A stretch of 55,209 bases of DNA from NCBI GenBank assembly GCA_020630015.1, contig JAHDCF010000015.1, positions 1 through 55,209 on the forward strand, written 5' to 3'. The stretch is from Planktomarina sp. Its GTDB lineage: Bacteria > Pseudomonadota > Alphaproteobacteria > Rhodobacterales > Rhodobacteraceae. Within the stretch, counting starts at the first letter, position 1. Each line of letters starts with the position of its first letter. Below the pieces are notes generated by a model. That model was not told the origin of the DNA, searched no databases, and saw only the letters and a list, made by a program, of their open reading frames with translations. Positions 37,160 to 46,576 of this stretch are shown here, piece after piece. A program made the position numbers and the translations under genes.

Positions 37160-38682
37160 ACGGAATTACTTTTCGGCAAAAATATTTCAAACGCATCCCT
37201 GATCCGGGATTCTGCGGCCGCAGATAGGTAATCAGCGTCCACTGACAACATTTCTTTGACGCGGCCATGGGCCCGTTCCCATGCATCGGCCCCGCCGGCA
37301 TCACCCCATGTGCGCGGATCATCGCGATCGGCAATTTTTGGGTAAAAGTAATCCCGCTCCATCGACGCCATGGTATGCGCATGGCCAAGAAAATGCCCCT
37401 CGCCCAGAACCGCGTCGCAGATGGCCTCAAACCCAAGGGTTTCATCCGTCACCTCGATCCCGCGCAGGGTTCGGTAAATGTGGGAATGCATTTCATCGTC
37501 CAGAACAAACCCTTCAAGGGAGGCCCCCAAAAGGGCCGCTGTCATGCCTGAACTTTCATAGATCAGGTTGCCACCGCCCAGCGCGGCTGCCATGGCCGTA
37601 AATCCCTTTTCCGCCCCATATTGCGCATCCAATGCTTTCGCGTCTGTCATGCCCGCGGACACACCAGACACAAGTCCCAGCCAATTGATGATTTGGGCCG
37701 ACGCCGCATTCAGAACCGCCATTTCCCCGCCCCCGCTGGAAAACGCTCCGGTGCGCAAATCGATCACAAATGGCCAATTGGAGAATACCATCGGATATCC
37801 CGGCCGCATCAAATGCACCATCACAAGCGCGGCCAAAGTCTCAGCCAAGGATTGTGCCAAAATCCCTGCCAAAGTTGCCGGGGCCGTGGCCCCCGATTGC
37901 GCGGCGGTGATACAACTAACGGGGATGTTATGGCGCACGCATTCAAAGGTAACGGCAACTGCGTCTTCACCGTAACGCATCGGCGAAATCATCGGGCTGA
38001 TATGGGCTTTGATCCAAGGGCGTTTCACAAACGCCCCCTCTGCGCCTTCGGCCATATCCATCATCGCCACAATCGGGGCCACATGTTCGGCCAAGGTAAA
38101 GGCCGTGGCCACAGGTTTGGTCGTGCCCTTCAAAAGGGCAAAGGCCGTGTTGATATCCAAGGCGTATTCGCCAACCATGTCGGTGGCGATACAACAACGT
38201 GTGAACCAACTGACGTTGTTCAGCTGATCTTGCAGGCGGGTGAAATCATATAAATCCGCCAAGGTGGATGGGCGGTACGCGCGCGTGTCACTGTCCAACA
38301 CCTGAACCGCCGCCCCGCCCGTGCCGAAATGCACCGCTGAACCGCCCACTTCGATCGTGCGGTTGGGGTCACGCCCGTGCAGGGGGAATTGCGATGGCGC
38401 GGCTGCGATTGCCTCTTCCACAAGGGACTTTGGGATTTTGATACGCCCGTTTTGCAAAGGAACGCCACGCGCGGCATAAAGATCGGCCAAACGTGCGGGC
38501 ACATCACCGATCCCAAGTTGTTCCAACAACCGACAGGCGGTGTCATAGACCGCCCGCACCTCTTTTTCGGTCAAAGGTTTATACTGTCCGCCGGTCACGC
38601 CCGGGGGTGCCGGGTTTACCGGCGGCGGTGCGGCGCGTTTTGCGTGCCGGGCCTTGCGGCCCCCTGTGGATCGGCTTGCCAT
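37156..38682 (-). CDS. Trimethylamine methyltransferase (MttB) family protein, non-pyrrolysine
   Basis: Methyltransferase of the MttB superfamily, 508 aa, TIM-barrel with the family regions AARGVPLQNGRIKIPKSLVEE, YPMVFSNWPFVIDLRTGAFSS and the conserved tail. No in-frame amber codon interrupts it, so it is the non-pyrrolysine type that transfers a methyl group from a quaternary amine such as glycine betaine to a corrinoid protein. The corrinoid and reactivation partners are not in the window. ATG 38682 (MASRSTGG) has AAGGG 6 bases upstream and is preferred to 38697. Confidence 0.9.
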   Translation of the reverse strand: MASRSTGGRKARHAKRAAPPPVNPAPPGVTGGQYKPLTEKEVRAVYDTACRLLEQLGIGDVPARLADLYAARGVPLQNGRIKIPKSLVEEAIAAAPSQFPLHGRDPNRTIEVGGSAVHFGTGGAAVQVLDSDTRAYRPSTLADLYDFTRLQDQLNNVSWFTRCCIATDMVGEYALDINTAFALLKGTTKPVATAFTLAEHVAPIVAMMDMAEGAEGAFVKRPWIKAHISPMISPMRYGEDAVAVTFECVRHNIPVSCITAAQSGATAPATLAGILAQSLAETLAALVMVHLMRPGYPMVFSNWPFVIDLRTGAFSSGGGEMAVLNAASAQIINWLGLVSGVSAGMTDAKALDAQYGAEKGFTAMAAALGGGNLIYESSGMTAALLGASLEGFVLDDEMHSHIYRTLRGIEVTDETLGFEAICDAVLGEGHFLGHAHTMASMERDYFYPKIADRDDPRTWGDAGGADAWERAHGRVKEMLSVDADYLSAAAESRIRDAFEIFLPKSNSV

Positions 38683-39030
38683 CGTGGCCCTTCGCATATT
38701 CAGTCATGATACAAAGCCTTTGAATTTGAAAATCGTCAAGGAAATTTAGCCATTGACTCAAGCATCACGATTGGCCCTCATATACATACTTCCCAAGGAC
38801 GGATTCATGATCCAAATCACAGCGCATCCCCAAAAACACATTGCCGGTTCATGCAGGCATGACCTGGCGCTGGTGCAGCTGTGGATCACAGAGGCTTGGG
38901 GCACCTATAAACTTTCTCAGAAGCCGCCTGACGCAACCTGATCCGTATCACCGAATAAGGGACCTTCGGCGAAGGTCAAAACTGCGCAAGCTCGCCCCTT
39001 GGCGATCCAATTTCTGAAGAAAGAAAACTC
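38683..39030. other. 348-base divergent region between mttB and the GcvT-fused dehydrogenase
   Basis: Must hold the promoters of both divergent genes. It contains a perfect 17-base palindrome (GACCTTC, GGC, GAAGGTC at 38961-38977) and a short frame of 44 codons at 38807-38941 (MIQITAHPQKHIAG...) with AAGGACGG upstream. The frame has no recognisable match and may be chance. I looked for a glycine riboswitch and do not see one. Confidence 0.5.
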
Positions 39031-41421
39031 ATGAAAACTCAAACCCGTGTGGTTGTAATTGGCGGCGGCATTGCTGGCTGCTCTACCCTTTATCATTTGA
39101 CCCAAGAAGGATGGTCCGATGTTGTGTTGGTCGAACGTGATGAATTGACGTCGGGCACCACTTGGCATTCCGCCGCCCAAGTCACCAACTTTGGCATGAG
39201 CCAAGTGATGCTGGGCCTGAAATCCCATTCCATCGCGCTTTATAAAAAACTGGCCGCAGATCCTGAATATCCTGTCGGGTACAACTATGGCGACGGGGGC
39301 ATTCGCCTGACGAACAATCCCAAAGAGATTGACGCCTATCACCATTTTGTCTCTCAGGCCAAAGGCATGGGCGTCGACTTCGAAGTGATTGACGCCGAAG
39401 AATGCGCCCGGCGCCATCCATTGATTACCACTGAAAACCTGCTTGGTGGCCTGTGGGATCACACTGACGGGCACATTGACCCGGCGCAACTGTGTCAGGC
39501 GCTGGCGTTTCATGCCCGCAAAGCAGGGGCAGAGGTGTATCGCCAAACCGAGGTGATCAACCTGACCCAACACCCCGATGACAGCTGGACGGTACACACC
39601 AACAAAGGCGATATCCGCGCGGAAATCGTTGTAAACGCCTGCGGATACCGCGTGAACGAGGTTGGCGGAATGATGGGTGTTGAACACCCTGTGGCGTCCA
39701 TGGAACATCAATATTTTATTACCGATGACATTCCCGGCGTGCGCGACGCAGGGCAGCGTATTCCCCTGCTGCGCTGTCCGATTTCCGACTATTATTCACG
39801 CCAAGAAAAGAACGGCCTGTTGATCGGCTTTTACGAACAGGGCTGCAAAACTTGGGGGCTGGATGGCATTGACCCCAAGTTTACGATGGATCTGTGTCCT
39901 GATGATTTGGATCGCGTCATGGACGTGCTGGAAGGGGCGATTGCCCGCATGCCCTGCGTGGCAGAGGTGGGTATTAAATCCATCGTAAACGGCCCGATCA
40001 CTTACACCATCGACGGCACGCCTTTGGTTGGCCCAATCCCCGGCAAGCGCAATGCGTTTTGCATCATCGGCCTGCGCGCGGGCCTTGGTGAGGGCGGCGG
40101 CCATGGCTGGCTGCTTGCACAACAGATTGTTCACGGCGAGGCGGAATATGACACTTGGGCCTTGGATCCACGACGGTTCACGGGCCATGCCACCGAACGC
40201 CTGACATCTTTGTTTGCCATTCAGGATTACCAAAACGAATTCCGCCACCCCTTCCCCCATGAAACCCGACCTGCAGGTCGGCCTGCAAAAACCACACCGC
40301 TTTATCCGATCCTGAAACAGATGGGGGCAGAATTCACCACCGTCAGCGGCTGGGAACGGGTGGATTTCATGAAGCCGGATCAGGATTTCAAAGAAGACCA
40401 CGCCTATACCTATTCCAATGCCCATAATGTGATCGCGGCAGAAGTGAACGCCGTGCACACCGATGTGGCCATGGCCGAGGTCAATGGGTTCAACCGCATC
40501 GAAATCACCGGTGAAGGCGCCCATGATTGGCTAGATCACATGATGTGCAGTCGTGTCCCCCGCAAACCGGGCAAAGTTGGCTTGGGGTATCTGTTGAACC
40601 ACCACGGCAACATCAAGGCCGAAGCCACGATCGCCAATCTGCCCGATGGGCGCATCTGGTATGGATCCGCCGCCGCCGCCGAATGGCATGATATGGATTG
40701 GTTGACCCAACATTTGCCGGACGATGGATCGGTGCAGCTGAAATCCCTGACCAATGATTGGACGATCCTTGTGTTGGCTGGCCCAAATGCACGTAAGGTT
40801 TTGTCAAAGGCCGCTTCGGGCGATTGGTCGGCGGCCGCATTTCCATGGTTGTCGGTCCGTCGCGCCGATATTGGCTTTGCCCCCGCCGTTGTGATGTCGG
40901 TCAGCTTTTCTGGGGAATTGGCCTATGAAATTCACGTGCCCAATGCCTCGCTCATTGCGGCATTCACCGCGTTACAAGACGCCGGCGCAAAAACAATCTT
41001 TGGGGCCCGCGCTGTTGATTCCATGCGCATGGAAAAAGGCTTCTTGCATTGGAAGTCCGACCTGATCACCGAATTTGACCCATTAGAAACGGGGCTGAAG
41101 CGATTTGTGAAAATGGACAAAGATTTCATCGGCAAGGATGCAATGTTGGCCCGTAAATCACCGCGCCGGATGCTTAAAATGTTTACCGTCGATGCCGCGC
41201 ACGCCAGCCCCCATGGCGGTGACAGTGTTTGGTGTGATGGCAAAGTGGTTGGGACGGTCACTTCGGCTGATTGGGGATTTCGGACGGGTAAGAATATCAT
41301 GATGGCTTTTGTGGACCCTGATCATGGGGACCTGACGGTTGATATTGTTGGCCACCCCCACCCCATCACCGAAATGACCGAACCGGCCTATGATCCGGCA
41401 ATGACAATTCCACGCGGATAA
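39031..41421 (+). CDS. FAD-dependent oxidoreductase fused to GcvT domains (dimethylglycine/sarcosine dehydrogenase-like)
   Basis: Large (796 aa) enzyme of the dimethylglycine dehydrogenase type. Residues about 4-370 are a DAO FAD domain (VVVIGGGIAGCSTLYHL); H46 in SGTTWHSAAQ matches the His that covalently holds FAD in dimethylglycine dehydrogenase. Residues about 440-690 and 700-790 are GcvT and GcvT C-terminal folate domains, which capture the released formaldehyde as methylene-tetrahydrofolate. It demethylates an N-methylated glycine or related amine. It is divergent from an MttB gene, which would act on a more methylated precursor. Confidence 0.92.
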   Translation: MKTQTRVVVIGGGIAGCSTLYHLTQEGWSDVVLVERDELTSGTTWHSAAQVTNFGMSQVMLGLKSHSIALYKKLAADPEYPVGYNYGDGGIRLTNNPKEIDAYHHFVSQAKGMGVDFEVIDAEECARRHPLITTENLLGGLWDHTDGHIDPAQLCQALAFHARKAGAEVYRQTEVINLTQHPDDSWTVHTNKGDIRAEIVVNACGYRVNEVGGMMGVEHPVASMEHQYFITDDIPGVRDAGQRIPLLRCPISDYYSRQEKNGLLIGFYEQGCKTWGLDGIDPKFTMDLCPDDLDRVMDVLEGAIARMPCVAEVGIKSIVNGPITYTIDGTPLVGPIPGKRNAFCIIGLRAGLGEGGGHGWLLAQQIVHGEAEYDTWALDPRRFTGHATERLTSLFAIQDYQNEFRHPFPHETRPAGRPAKTTPLYPILKQMGAEFTTVSGWERVDFMKPDQDFKEDHAYTYSNAHNVIAAEVNAVHTDVAMAEVNGFNRIEITGEGAHDWLDHMMCSRVPRKPGKVGLGYLLNHHGNIKAEATIANLPDGRIWYGSAAAAEWHDMDWLTQHLPDDGSVQLKSLTNDWTILVLAGPNARKVLSKAASGDWSAAAFPWLSVRRADIGFAPAVVMSVSFSGELAYEIHVPNASLIAAFTALQDAGAKTIFGARAVDSMRMEKGFLHWKSDLITEFDPLETGLKRFVKMDKDFIGKDAMLARKSPRRMLKMFTVDAAHASPHGGDSVWCDGKVVGTVTSADWGFRTGKNIMMAFVDPDHGDLTVDIVGHPHPITEMTEPAYDPAMTIPRG

Positions 41422-41431
41422 CACAAAAGGC

Positions 41432-41472
41432 GCGTACCACCCGAAACGGATCAGTTGTTTTGGGTGGCACGC
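41432..41472. other. Imperfect inverted repeat between the GcvT fusion gene and the SDR gene
   Basis: Arms GCGTACCACCC and GGGTGGCACGC pair over 11 bases with one mismatch around a 19-base loop. There is no T-run, so it is not a standard terminator. It lies in a 95-base gap and may mark the 3' end of the upstream transcript. Confidence 0.45.
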
Positions 41473-41516
41473 CATCAAGGTTGACAATCCCGATCAGACG
41501 CGGCACCCGCAACGCC

Positions 41517-42161
41517 ATGGAAAACCCTGTTTTGATCACTGGTGCCTCACGCGGGCTGGGCGCTGCTTTGGCTTTGGCTTTGGTGCACAAGGCTCATATT
41601 ATTGCCGTGGGCCGAACCGTTGGCGCATTAGAAGAATTGGACGATCGGATCAAATCCGCCGGTGGATCGGCAACGTTGGTGCCGATGGACCTGACAAAAC
41701 CAGAACTGACCAGCCAATTGGGCCAATCCATTCATGATCGTTGGGGTGGGCTGTCGCTTTGGTGCCATACGGCCATTCACGCGGCGCCATTGTCGCCCGT
41801 GGCTTTAACAGGGGCAAAGGATTTTCAGAAATCCGTGGAAATGAATGTCACTGCAACGCAAAATCTGATTGCCTGTATTGATCCACTGCTGGGGGCCGGA
41901 TCAAAGGCCCTGTTTTTTGATGATCCACAGGCGGGGGAAAAATTCTTTGGCAGCTATGGTGCCACCAAAGCTGGGCAAATCGCTTTGGCACGCAGCTGGC
42001 AATCTGAACGCCCCTCAGATGGTGCGATGGTGCACATTTTGGAACCCAAACCCATGCCAACGGCCACCCGGGCGCGGTTTCATCCCGGTGAAGATCGCGC
42101 ACCTTTGATCCCCTGCCAACACGAGGCAGAGCGCCTGTTGTCAAACGCGGGTGTGATATAA
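41517..42161 (+). CDS. Short-chain dehydrogenase/reductase
   Basis: A 214-aa SDR with the cofactor motif TGASRGLG (residues 8-15) and the catalytic YGATK. It is shorter than most SDRs, ending soon after the active site region, and the substrate is unknown. ATG 41517 (MENPVLITGASRG) fits the fold; there is no good ribosome binding site, and a frame from 41460 would add residues unlike the family. It lies 81 bases before surE. Confidence 0.85.
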   Translation: MENPVLITGASRGLGAALALALVHKAHIIAVGRTVGALEELDDRIKSAGGSATLVPMDLTKPELTSQLGQSIHDRWGGLSLWCHTAIHAAPLSPVALTGAKDFQKSVEMNVTATQNLIACIDPLLGAGSKALFFDDPQAGEKFFGSYGATKAGQIALARSWQSERPSDGAMVHILEPKPMPTATRARFHPGEDRAPLIPCQHEAERLLSNAGVI

Positions 42162-42242
42162 GGCACCGTCCCAGCCGGAAAAAATAACAATAAAGTCAGA
42201 TGCGATCTTGTGGCCAAGGCACGCAACCCGCTAGATGCGGGC

Positions 42243-43034
42243 ATGCGTATTATGATCACAAATGATGATGGTATTTTGGCCCCCGGCCTGAAAATCATGG
42301 AAGATTTGGCAACCGAACTTGCAGGCCCAAATGGCGAAGTTTGGACCGTCGCCCCTTTGTCAGAACAATCGGGTGTTGGGCATTGCATCAGCTATACCAG
42401 ACCGGTCTCGTTACACAGCTATGGCCCCCGCCGTTACGCCGTGGAGGGAAGCCCAGCGGATTGCGTTCTGGCCGGGGTGCATCAGATTTTGCCGGAAAAG
42501 CCCGATTTGGTTTTGTCTGGTGTGAACCGGGGCAACAATTCGGCTGAAAACACCCTGTATTCTGGCACCATTGGTGCCGCAATCGAAGCGGCGTTGGCCG
42601 GAATTCCCTCTATCGCGCTCTCGCAATTTATGGGGCCCCGCACCCATGGTTTGGACAACATATTCGAAGCCTCAGCCCAACATGGGGTGGCTGCGGTGCG
42701 CGCCTGTTTGAAGGCCGGGTTTGAACGGCGCAATGATTACGCGATGTTTTACAACGTAAACTTCCCCCCAACCCCAGGGAACGAAGTTCTGGGCCTTAAG
42801 GCCGTTGCGCAAGGGTATCGCCGCGATCAGGCCTTCACAGCAACGCCCACAGAATCGCCCCAAGGCCGGATGTTTTTGTTTTTGCACGGACGTCCCCAAC
42901 AAACCCCAACCGCACCGGGCACAGATGCCCATGCCAATATCGAAGGGTATGTCTCGATCACACCAATGCGGGCGGATCTGACGGCCCATGATTATGTCGA
43001 TACCCTGAAAGACGCCCTGAGCGATGACACCTGA
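42243..43034 (+). CDS. surE: 5'/3'-nucleotidase SurE
   Basis: Metal-dependent phosphatase acting on nucleoside monophosphates, linked to survival in stationary phase. The 263-aa protein has the metal-binding TNDDG (D8, D9) at the start and SGVNRGNN later. I chose ATG 42243 ([10 protein letters not shown]); a GTG at 42210 would add eleven residues unlike the family. It overlaps pcm by 11 bases. Confidence 0.95.
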   Translation: MRIMITNDDGILAPGLKIMEDLATELAGPNGEVWTVAPLSEQSGVGHCISYTRPVSLHSYGPRRYAVEGSPADCVLAGVHQILPEKPDLVLSGVNRGNNSAENTLYSGTIGAAIEAALAGIPSIALSQFMGPRTHGLDNIFEASAQHGVAAVRACLKAGFERRNDYAMFYNVNFPPTPGNEVLGLKAVAQGYRRDQAFTATPTESPQGRMFLFLHGRPQQTPTAPGTDAHANIEGYVSITPMRADLTAHDYVDTLKDALSDDT

Positions 43035-43656
43035 AGAACAGAAAATGCAATTTCTGTTTGCGCTGCGCTCGCAAGGGGTGCGCGACAAACGCGTGCTGGA
43101 AGCGATGGAACAGGTTGATCGGGGGCAGTTTGTGCAAGGCACCTTTGCCGGACGTGCCTATGAGGATACCCCCCTTCCGATTGAATGCGGACAAACCATT
43201 TCACAGCCCCTGATCGTGGCGTTGATGACCGAAGCCTTGGATGTAGGCCCACGCGACAAAGTATTGGAAATTGGAACAGGGTCCGGATATCAAGCCGCGA
43301 TTTTGGCGCGGCTGGCCCGGCGTGTCTATACCATGGATCGCCACCGCAGCCTTGTAAAAACCGCCCGAGGCCGTTTTGAAACCTTGGGCCTGACCAACAT
43401 CACCACCAGCGCGGCGGATGGATCATTTGGGTGGCCCGAACAGGCCCCATTTGACCGCATTATCCTGACCGCTGCCGCCGAGGATCCGCCCGGGCCATTG
43501 CTGGCACAGCTCAAAGATGGCGGCGTGATGGTGGTGCCCGTGGGGCAATCAGACGCGGTTCAAACCCTGTTAAGGGTGGAAAAAACGCCAAATGGGCTTG
43601 ATTACCGCGAAATCCGGGACGTAAGATTTGTTCCCTTATTGGAAGGTTTGGTATAA
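43024..43656 (+). CDS. pcm: Protein-L-isoaspartate O-methyltransferase
   Basis: SAM-dependent repair of damaged Asp/Asn in proteins. The 210-aa protein has SAM motif [14 protein letters not shown] and the family region [11 protein letters not shown]. The overlap with surE and the following nlpD-like gene repeat the surE-pcm-nlpD order of gammaproteobacteria. Confidence 0.96.
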   Translation: MTPEEQKMQFLFALRSQGVRDKRVLEAMEQVDRGQFVQGTFAGRAYEDTPLPIECGQTISQPLIVALMTEALDVGPRDKVLEIGTGSGYQAAILARLARRVYTMDRHRSLVKTARGRFETLGLTNITTSAADGSFGWPEQAPFDRIILTAAAEDPPGPLLAQLKDGGVMVVPVGQSDAVQTLLRVEKTPNGLDYREIRDVRFVPLLEGLV

Positions 43657-43705
43657 ACTGGCCCCATAAAGCACCCGAAACGAGGTGCCCGTGAGGAGAG
43701 TTGGT

Positions 43706-44821
43706 ATGAAACAGGCAATCAGGCATATTGTGCCTGTTGCGGCCCTTTTGGCCGTGGCGGGGTGTGATGCACCTCTTGATTTAGATCTTCGAAATAACCT
43801 TGGGTCCGGGAATTTGGACACATCATCAGCGGCCCGTGCCGCCGTTGGTACGCGCCCAGAACCCGACAGTCGCGGTGTTTTGAAATACCCCAATTATGAA
43901 GTGGCCGTGGCCCGCCGTGGCGACACAGTGGCCAGTGTTGCAGAACGCATCGGTGTCAGCCCCAGCGTACTGGCGCGATACAACGGTTTGGATATGACAA
44001 CCGAACTGCGCAGCGGCGAGGTGATCGCCCTGCCCAATGGCGTGACATCAGCCCCAGTTCAAACCTCATCTGGAACGGCCGTGACCCCGACAATCGTCGA
44101 TATCACCGAACTGGAACCCACCAAGCCAACAGCGCGCACCCCAAACACCGCAGAACCGGGTCGCCATCGCGTTCAATCCGGGGAAACGGCCACCATCATC
44201 GCCCGCCGATATGATGTGCCCCTTTCGGCGCTGAAGGATTGGAATGGCCTTGATAACAAAATGACCATTCGCACAGGTCAGGTCTTGCTGATCCCACAAA
44301 AACGGGATGGCGTGGTACAAGATGCCCCCGTCACAGCACCTGGTGAAGGAACGCAAACACCCCTTCCCCCATCTTCCACACAGCCAGAGCCCGCCGAAAA
44401 CCCGGGCCCAGAGGTGGAAGCCCCCAATGAACCAGCGGTGGATTTGAAACCTGCCACATCCGCATCGGCCAGCACATCAAAATTTGTGCGCCCGGTGTCA
44501 GGCAGCATCATCCGCGATTACAAAAAGGGGCGTAACGAAGGGATCGATATCTCTGCATCCGCTGGAACATCCGTGAAAGCGGCTGATGCAGGTGTGGTCG
44601 CCGCCGTAACGAAAGACACCAATGGCGTTGCCATTATCGTTATCCGCCACGATGGAAACATCCTGACGGTTTACACCAATGTGGACAATCTTTCGGTGAA
44701 AAAAGGCGACAGCGTTTCACGCGGGCAAACCATCGCAAAAGTCAAAGCCGGAAGCCCCAGCTTTGTACATTTTGAGGTGCGCAAAGGCCTGAATTCGGTT
44801 GATCCGAACGAATATATCTAA
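43706..44821 (+). CDS. nlpD: NlpD-like lipoprotein with two LysM domains and a degenerate M23 domain
   Basis: Predicted outer-membrane lipoprotein of 371 aa with lipobox AVAGC (start ATG 43706, GAGGAGAG upstream). Two LysM repeats (about residues 60-105 and 152-198) bind peptidoglycan, a Pro-rich linker follows, and the M23 fold spans about 266-371. The metal ligands of active M23 peptidases are missing: NEGIDI has Asn instead of His, and FVHFEV lacks the first His of HxH. Like NlpD and EnvC it probably activates an amidase rather than cutting wall itself. Confidence 0.9.
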   Translation: MKQAIRHIVPVAALLAVAGCDAPLDLDLRNNLGSGNLDTSSAARAAVGTRPEPDSRGVLKYPNYEVAVARRGDTVASVAERIGVSPSVLARYNGLDMTTELRSGEVIALPNGVTSAPVQTSSGTAVTPTIVDITELEPTKPTARTPNTAEPGRHRVQSGETATIIARRYDVPLSALKDWNGLDNKMTIRTGQVLLIPQKRDGVVQDAPVTAPGEGTQTPLPPSSTQPEPAENPGPEVEAPNEPAVDLKPATSASASTSKFVRPVSGSIIRDYKKGRNEGIDISASAGTSVKAADAGVVAAVTKDTNGVAIIVIRHDGNILTVYTNVDNLSVKKGDSVSRGQTIAKVKAGSPSFVHFEVRKGLNSVDPNEYI

Positions 44822-44835
44822 TGCCGGTTGGGGCG

Positions 44836-45672
44836 TTATAGGGTCACCCCGTGACGCCCCGCCAAATCCACAAAGAATTGCCACGCAACACGGCCCGATC
44901 TTGACCCACGGGTCGCCTGCCATTCGATGGCCTCTGCCCGCAATTCATCCGCATCAACGGACACCCCATGGGCACGGCAATACCCATCAATCATCGCCAA
45001 ATATTGATCTTGATCGCAGGGATGAAATCCCAGCCACAAACCAAACCTGTCTGAAAGGCTGACCTTTTCTTCCACAGCCTCCCCCGGGGTGATGGCCGTA
45101 GATCGTTCATTTTCAATCATATCGCGCGGCATCAAATGACGCCGGTTTGATGTGGCGTATAAGATCACGTTGTCAGGGCGCCCCGCGATACCGCCATCCA
45201 AAACGGCCTTCAGGGATTTGTAATGCTGATCATCATGGGAAAAAGAAAGATCATCACAAAACAAAACAAACCGATGGGGCGCATCGCGCAAATGATCCAG
45301 AAGCCGCCCCACCGATGGCAGGTCTTCACGTTGCAATTCCACCAACTTCAAAGATTTGCCGGATTGCACAACCGCGCCATGGGCCGCCTTTACAAGGGAT
45401 GATTTCCCCATTCCGCGCGCGCCCCACAACAATGCATTGTTGGCAGGCAGACCATTTGCAAACTGCACCGTGTTGGCCATCAATGTATCGCGGGATCGAT
45501 CAATGCCCACCAAAAGATCCAGATCAACCCGGTTAATTTTGGATACCGGATCCAACCTGTCAGGTGCGGTTTGCCACAAAAAGGCATCGGCACTGTCAAA
45601 GTCCGGGGTGCCCATAGGGGCGGGCGACATCCGTTCCAGCGCGTCTGCAATCCGATCAAGCGGGTCAGTCAA
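44836..45672 (-). CDS. DUF815 family ATPase
   Basis: A 278-aa AAA-like ATPase with P-loop GARGMGKSSLVK and a Walker B (FVLFCDDLSF). DUF815 proteins are of unknown function. The start is uncertain: TTG 45672 (MTDPLDRIADALERM) lies just after GAGGG and overlaps the tatC stop; ATGs at 45684, 45687 and 45696 are inside tatC. It follows tatA-tatB-tatC closely, an order common in this family of bacteria, so it is probably in the tat unit. Confidence 0.82.
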   Translation of the reverse strand: MTDPLDRIADALERMSPAPMGTPDFDSADAFLWQTAPDRLDPVSKINRVDLDLLVGIDRSRDTLMANTVQFANGLPANNALLWGARGMGKSSLVKAAHGAVVQSGKSLKLVELQREDLPSVGRLLDHLRDAPHRFVLFCDDLSFSHDDQHYKSLKAVLDGGIAGRPDNVILYATSNRRHLMPRDMIENERSTAITPGEAVEEKVSLSDRFGLWLGFHPCDQDQYLAMIDGYCRAHGVSVDADELRAEAIEWQATRGSRSGRVAWQFFVDLAGRHGVTL

Positions 45673-46573
45673 GATCGCCCTCATCATCTTCTTCATCCCA
45701 CAGGCCTTGGGCCTTTAGATCATCTCGACGTTTCTTTTCGACCCACACAACCAACCAGATCGACATTTCATAAAGGCCGTAAACCACTGAAAACAATATC
45801 AATTGTGTCACAACATCCGGGGGCGTTACCAATGCGGCCAAAATCAAAATCGAAATCACCGCATATTTCCGCACGTCCCGCAAACCCTGCGCACTGACCA
45901 AACCGGCCTTGCCCAACAGCGTCAGCAGAACCGGCAATTGAAAACACAGACCAAAGGCAAAGATAAACTTCAAAGAGATGTTCAGCGTTTCACGGACCGA
46001 TCCAAGGAACACCGTGGCCAGTTCCCCTTCGGCCACATTGTTGGCATCTTCGATCGCATCCACAGGGGCATCAGCCGCGCCAATCATCGCCGCAATCGAA
46101 GGAACAATATCCCCAAATCCGATAAAAAAGCGCATCGCCAAAGGTGTCACCACATAATGGGCAAACGCAGCGCCCAAAAAGAACAAGAAGGGAGAGGCGA
46201 AAATGAACGGCAAAAATGCGTTCTTTTCATTGCGGTACAGGCCCGGCGCAACAAACCGCCACAACTGATGGGCCACAACGGGAAACGCTAGGCCAAGCCC
46301 CGCGATAAACGCGATGCGAACTTGCGTGAAAAACTGTTCTTCGGGGGCCGTAAAAATCAACCGAGGATCAGAACCACGTTCTTTCAAAATATCCGCGATT
46401 GGTTCGGCCAAGAAATTCAAAATCGGCCGCGAGAATGCAAAGGCAATCAAGAACCCCACAACAACGGCCAGAACGCTTCGGATTAACCGCGTGCGCAATT
46501 CGGCCAAATGTTCGATCAATGGGGCTGAACTATCGTCCAGATTTTCTTCAGGCTCGGTCGATGTGTCCGTCAT
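45665..46573 (-). CDS. tatC: Twin-arginine translocase subunit TatC
   Basis: Six-helix receptor for Tat signal peptides, 302 aa. Helices and family features include the N-terminal HLAELRTRLIRS, PEEQFFTQVRIAF and FILAALVTPPDVVTQ-like segment (VISILILAALVTPPD). It lies 3 bases downstream of tatB and overlaps the DUF815 gene. It would export the deiminase encoded at 26417. Confidence 0.95.
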   Translation of the reverse strand: MTDTSTEPEENLDDSSAPLIEHLAELRTRLIRSVLAVVVGFLIAFAFSRPILNFLAEPIADILKERGSDPRLIFTAPEEQFFTQVRIAFIAGLGLAFPVVAHQLWRFVAPGLYRNEKNAFLPFIFASPFLFFLGAAFAHYVVTPLAMRFFIGFGDIVPSIAAMIGAADAPVDAIEDANNVAEGELATVFLGSVRETLNISLKFIFAFGLCFQLPVLLTLLGKAGLVSAQGLRDVRKYAVISILILAALVTPPDVVTQLILFSVVYGLYEMSIWLVVWVEKKRRDDLKAQGLWDEEDDEGDLD

Positions 46574-46576
46574 GGC

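Noticed and set aside
37156-38682. Pyrrolysine-type MttB
   Set aside because: The frame is continuous with no in-frame TAG; the protein aligns with the non-pyrrolysine branch in motifs.
38740-39030. Possible glycine riboswitch upstream of the GcvT-fusion gene
   Set aside because: Fragments such as CACCGAATAAGGG and TTTCTCAG recall parts of the consensus, but the paired stems and the GAAGG(A)GCAA core are not there in the right order.
38917-39711. 264-codon minus-strand ORF
   Set aside because: Antisense to the FAD/GcvT gene, which carries strong motifs in its own frame.
39796-40524. 242-codon minus-strand ORF
   Set aside because: Also antisense to the FAD/GcvT gene; no family motifs.
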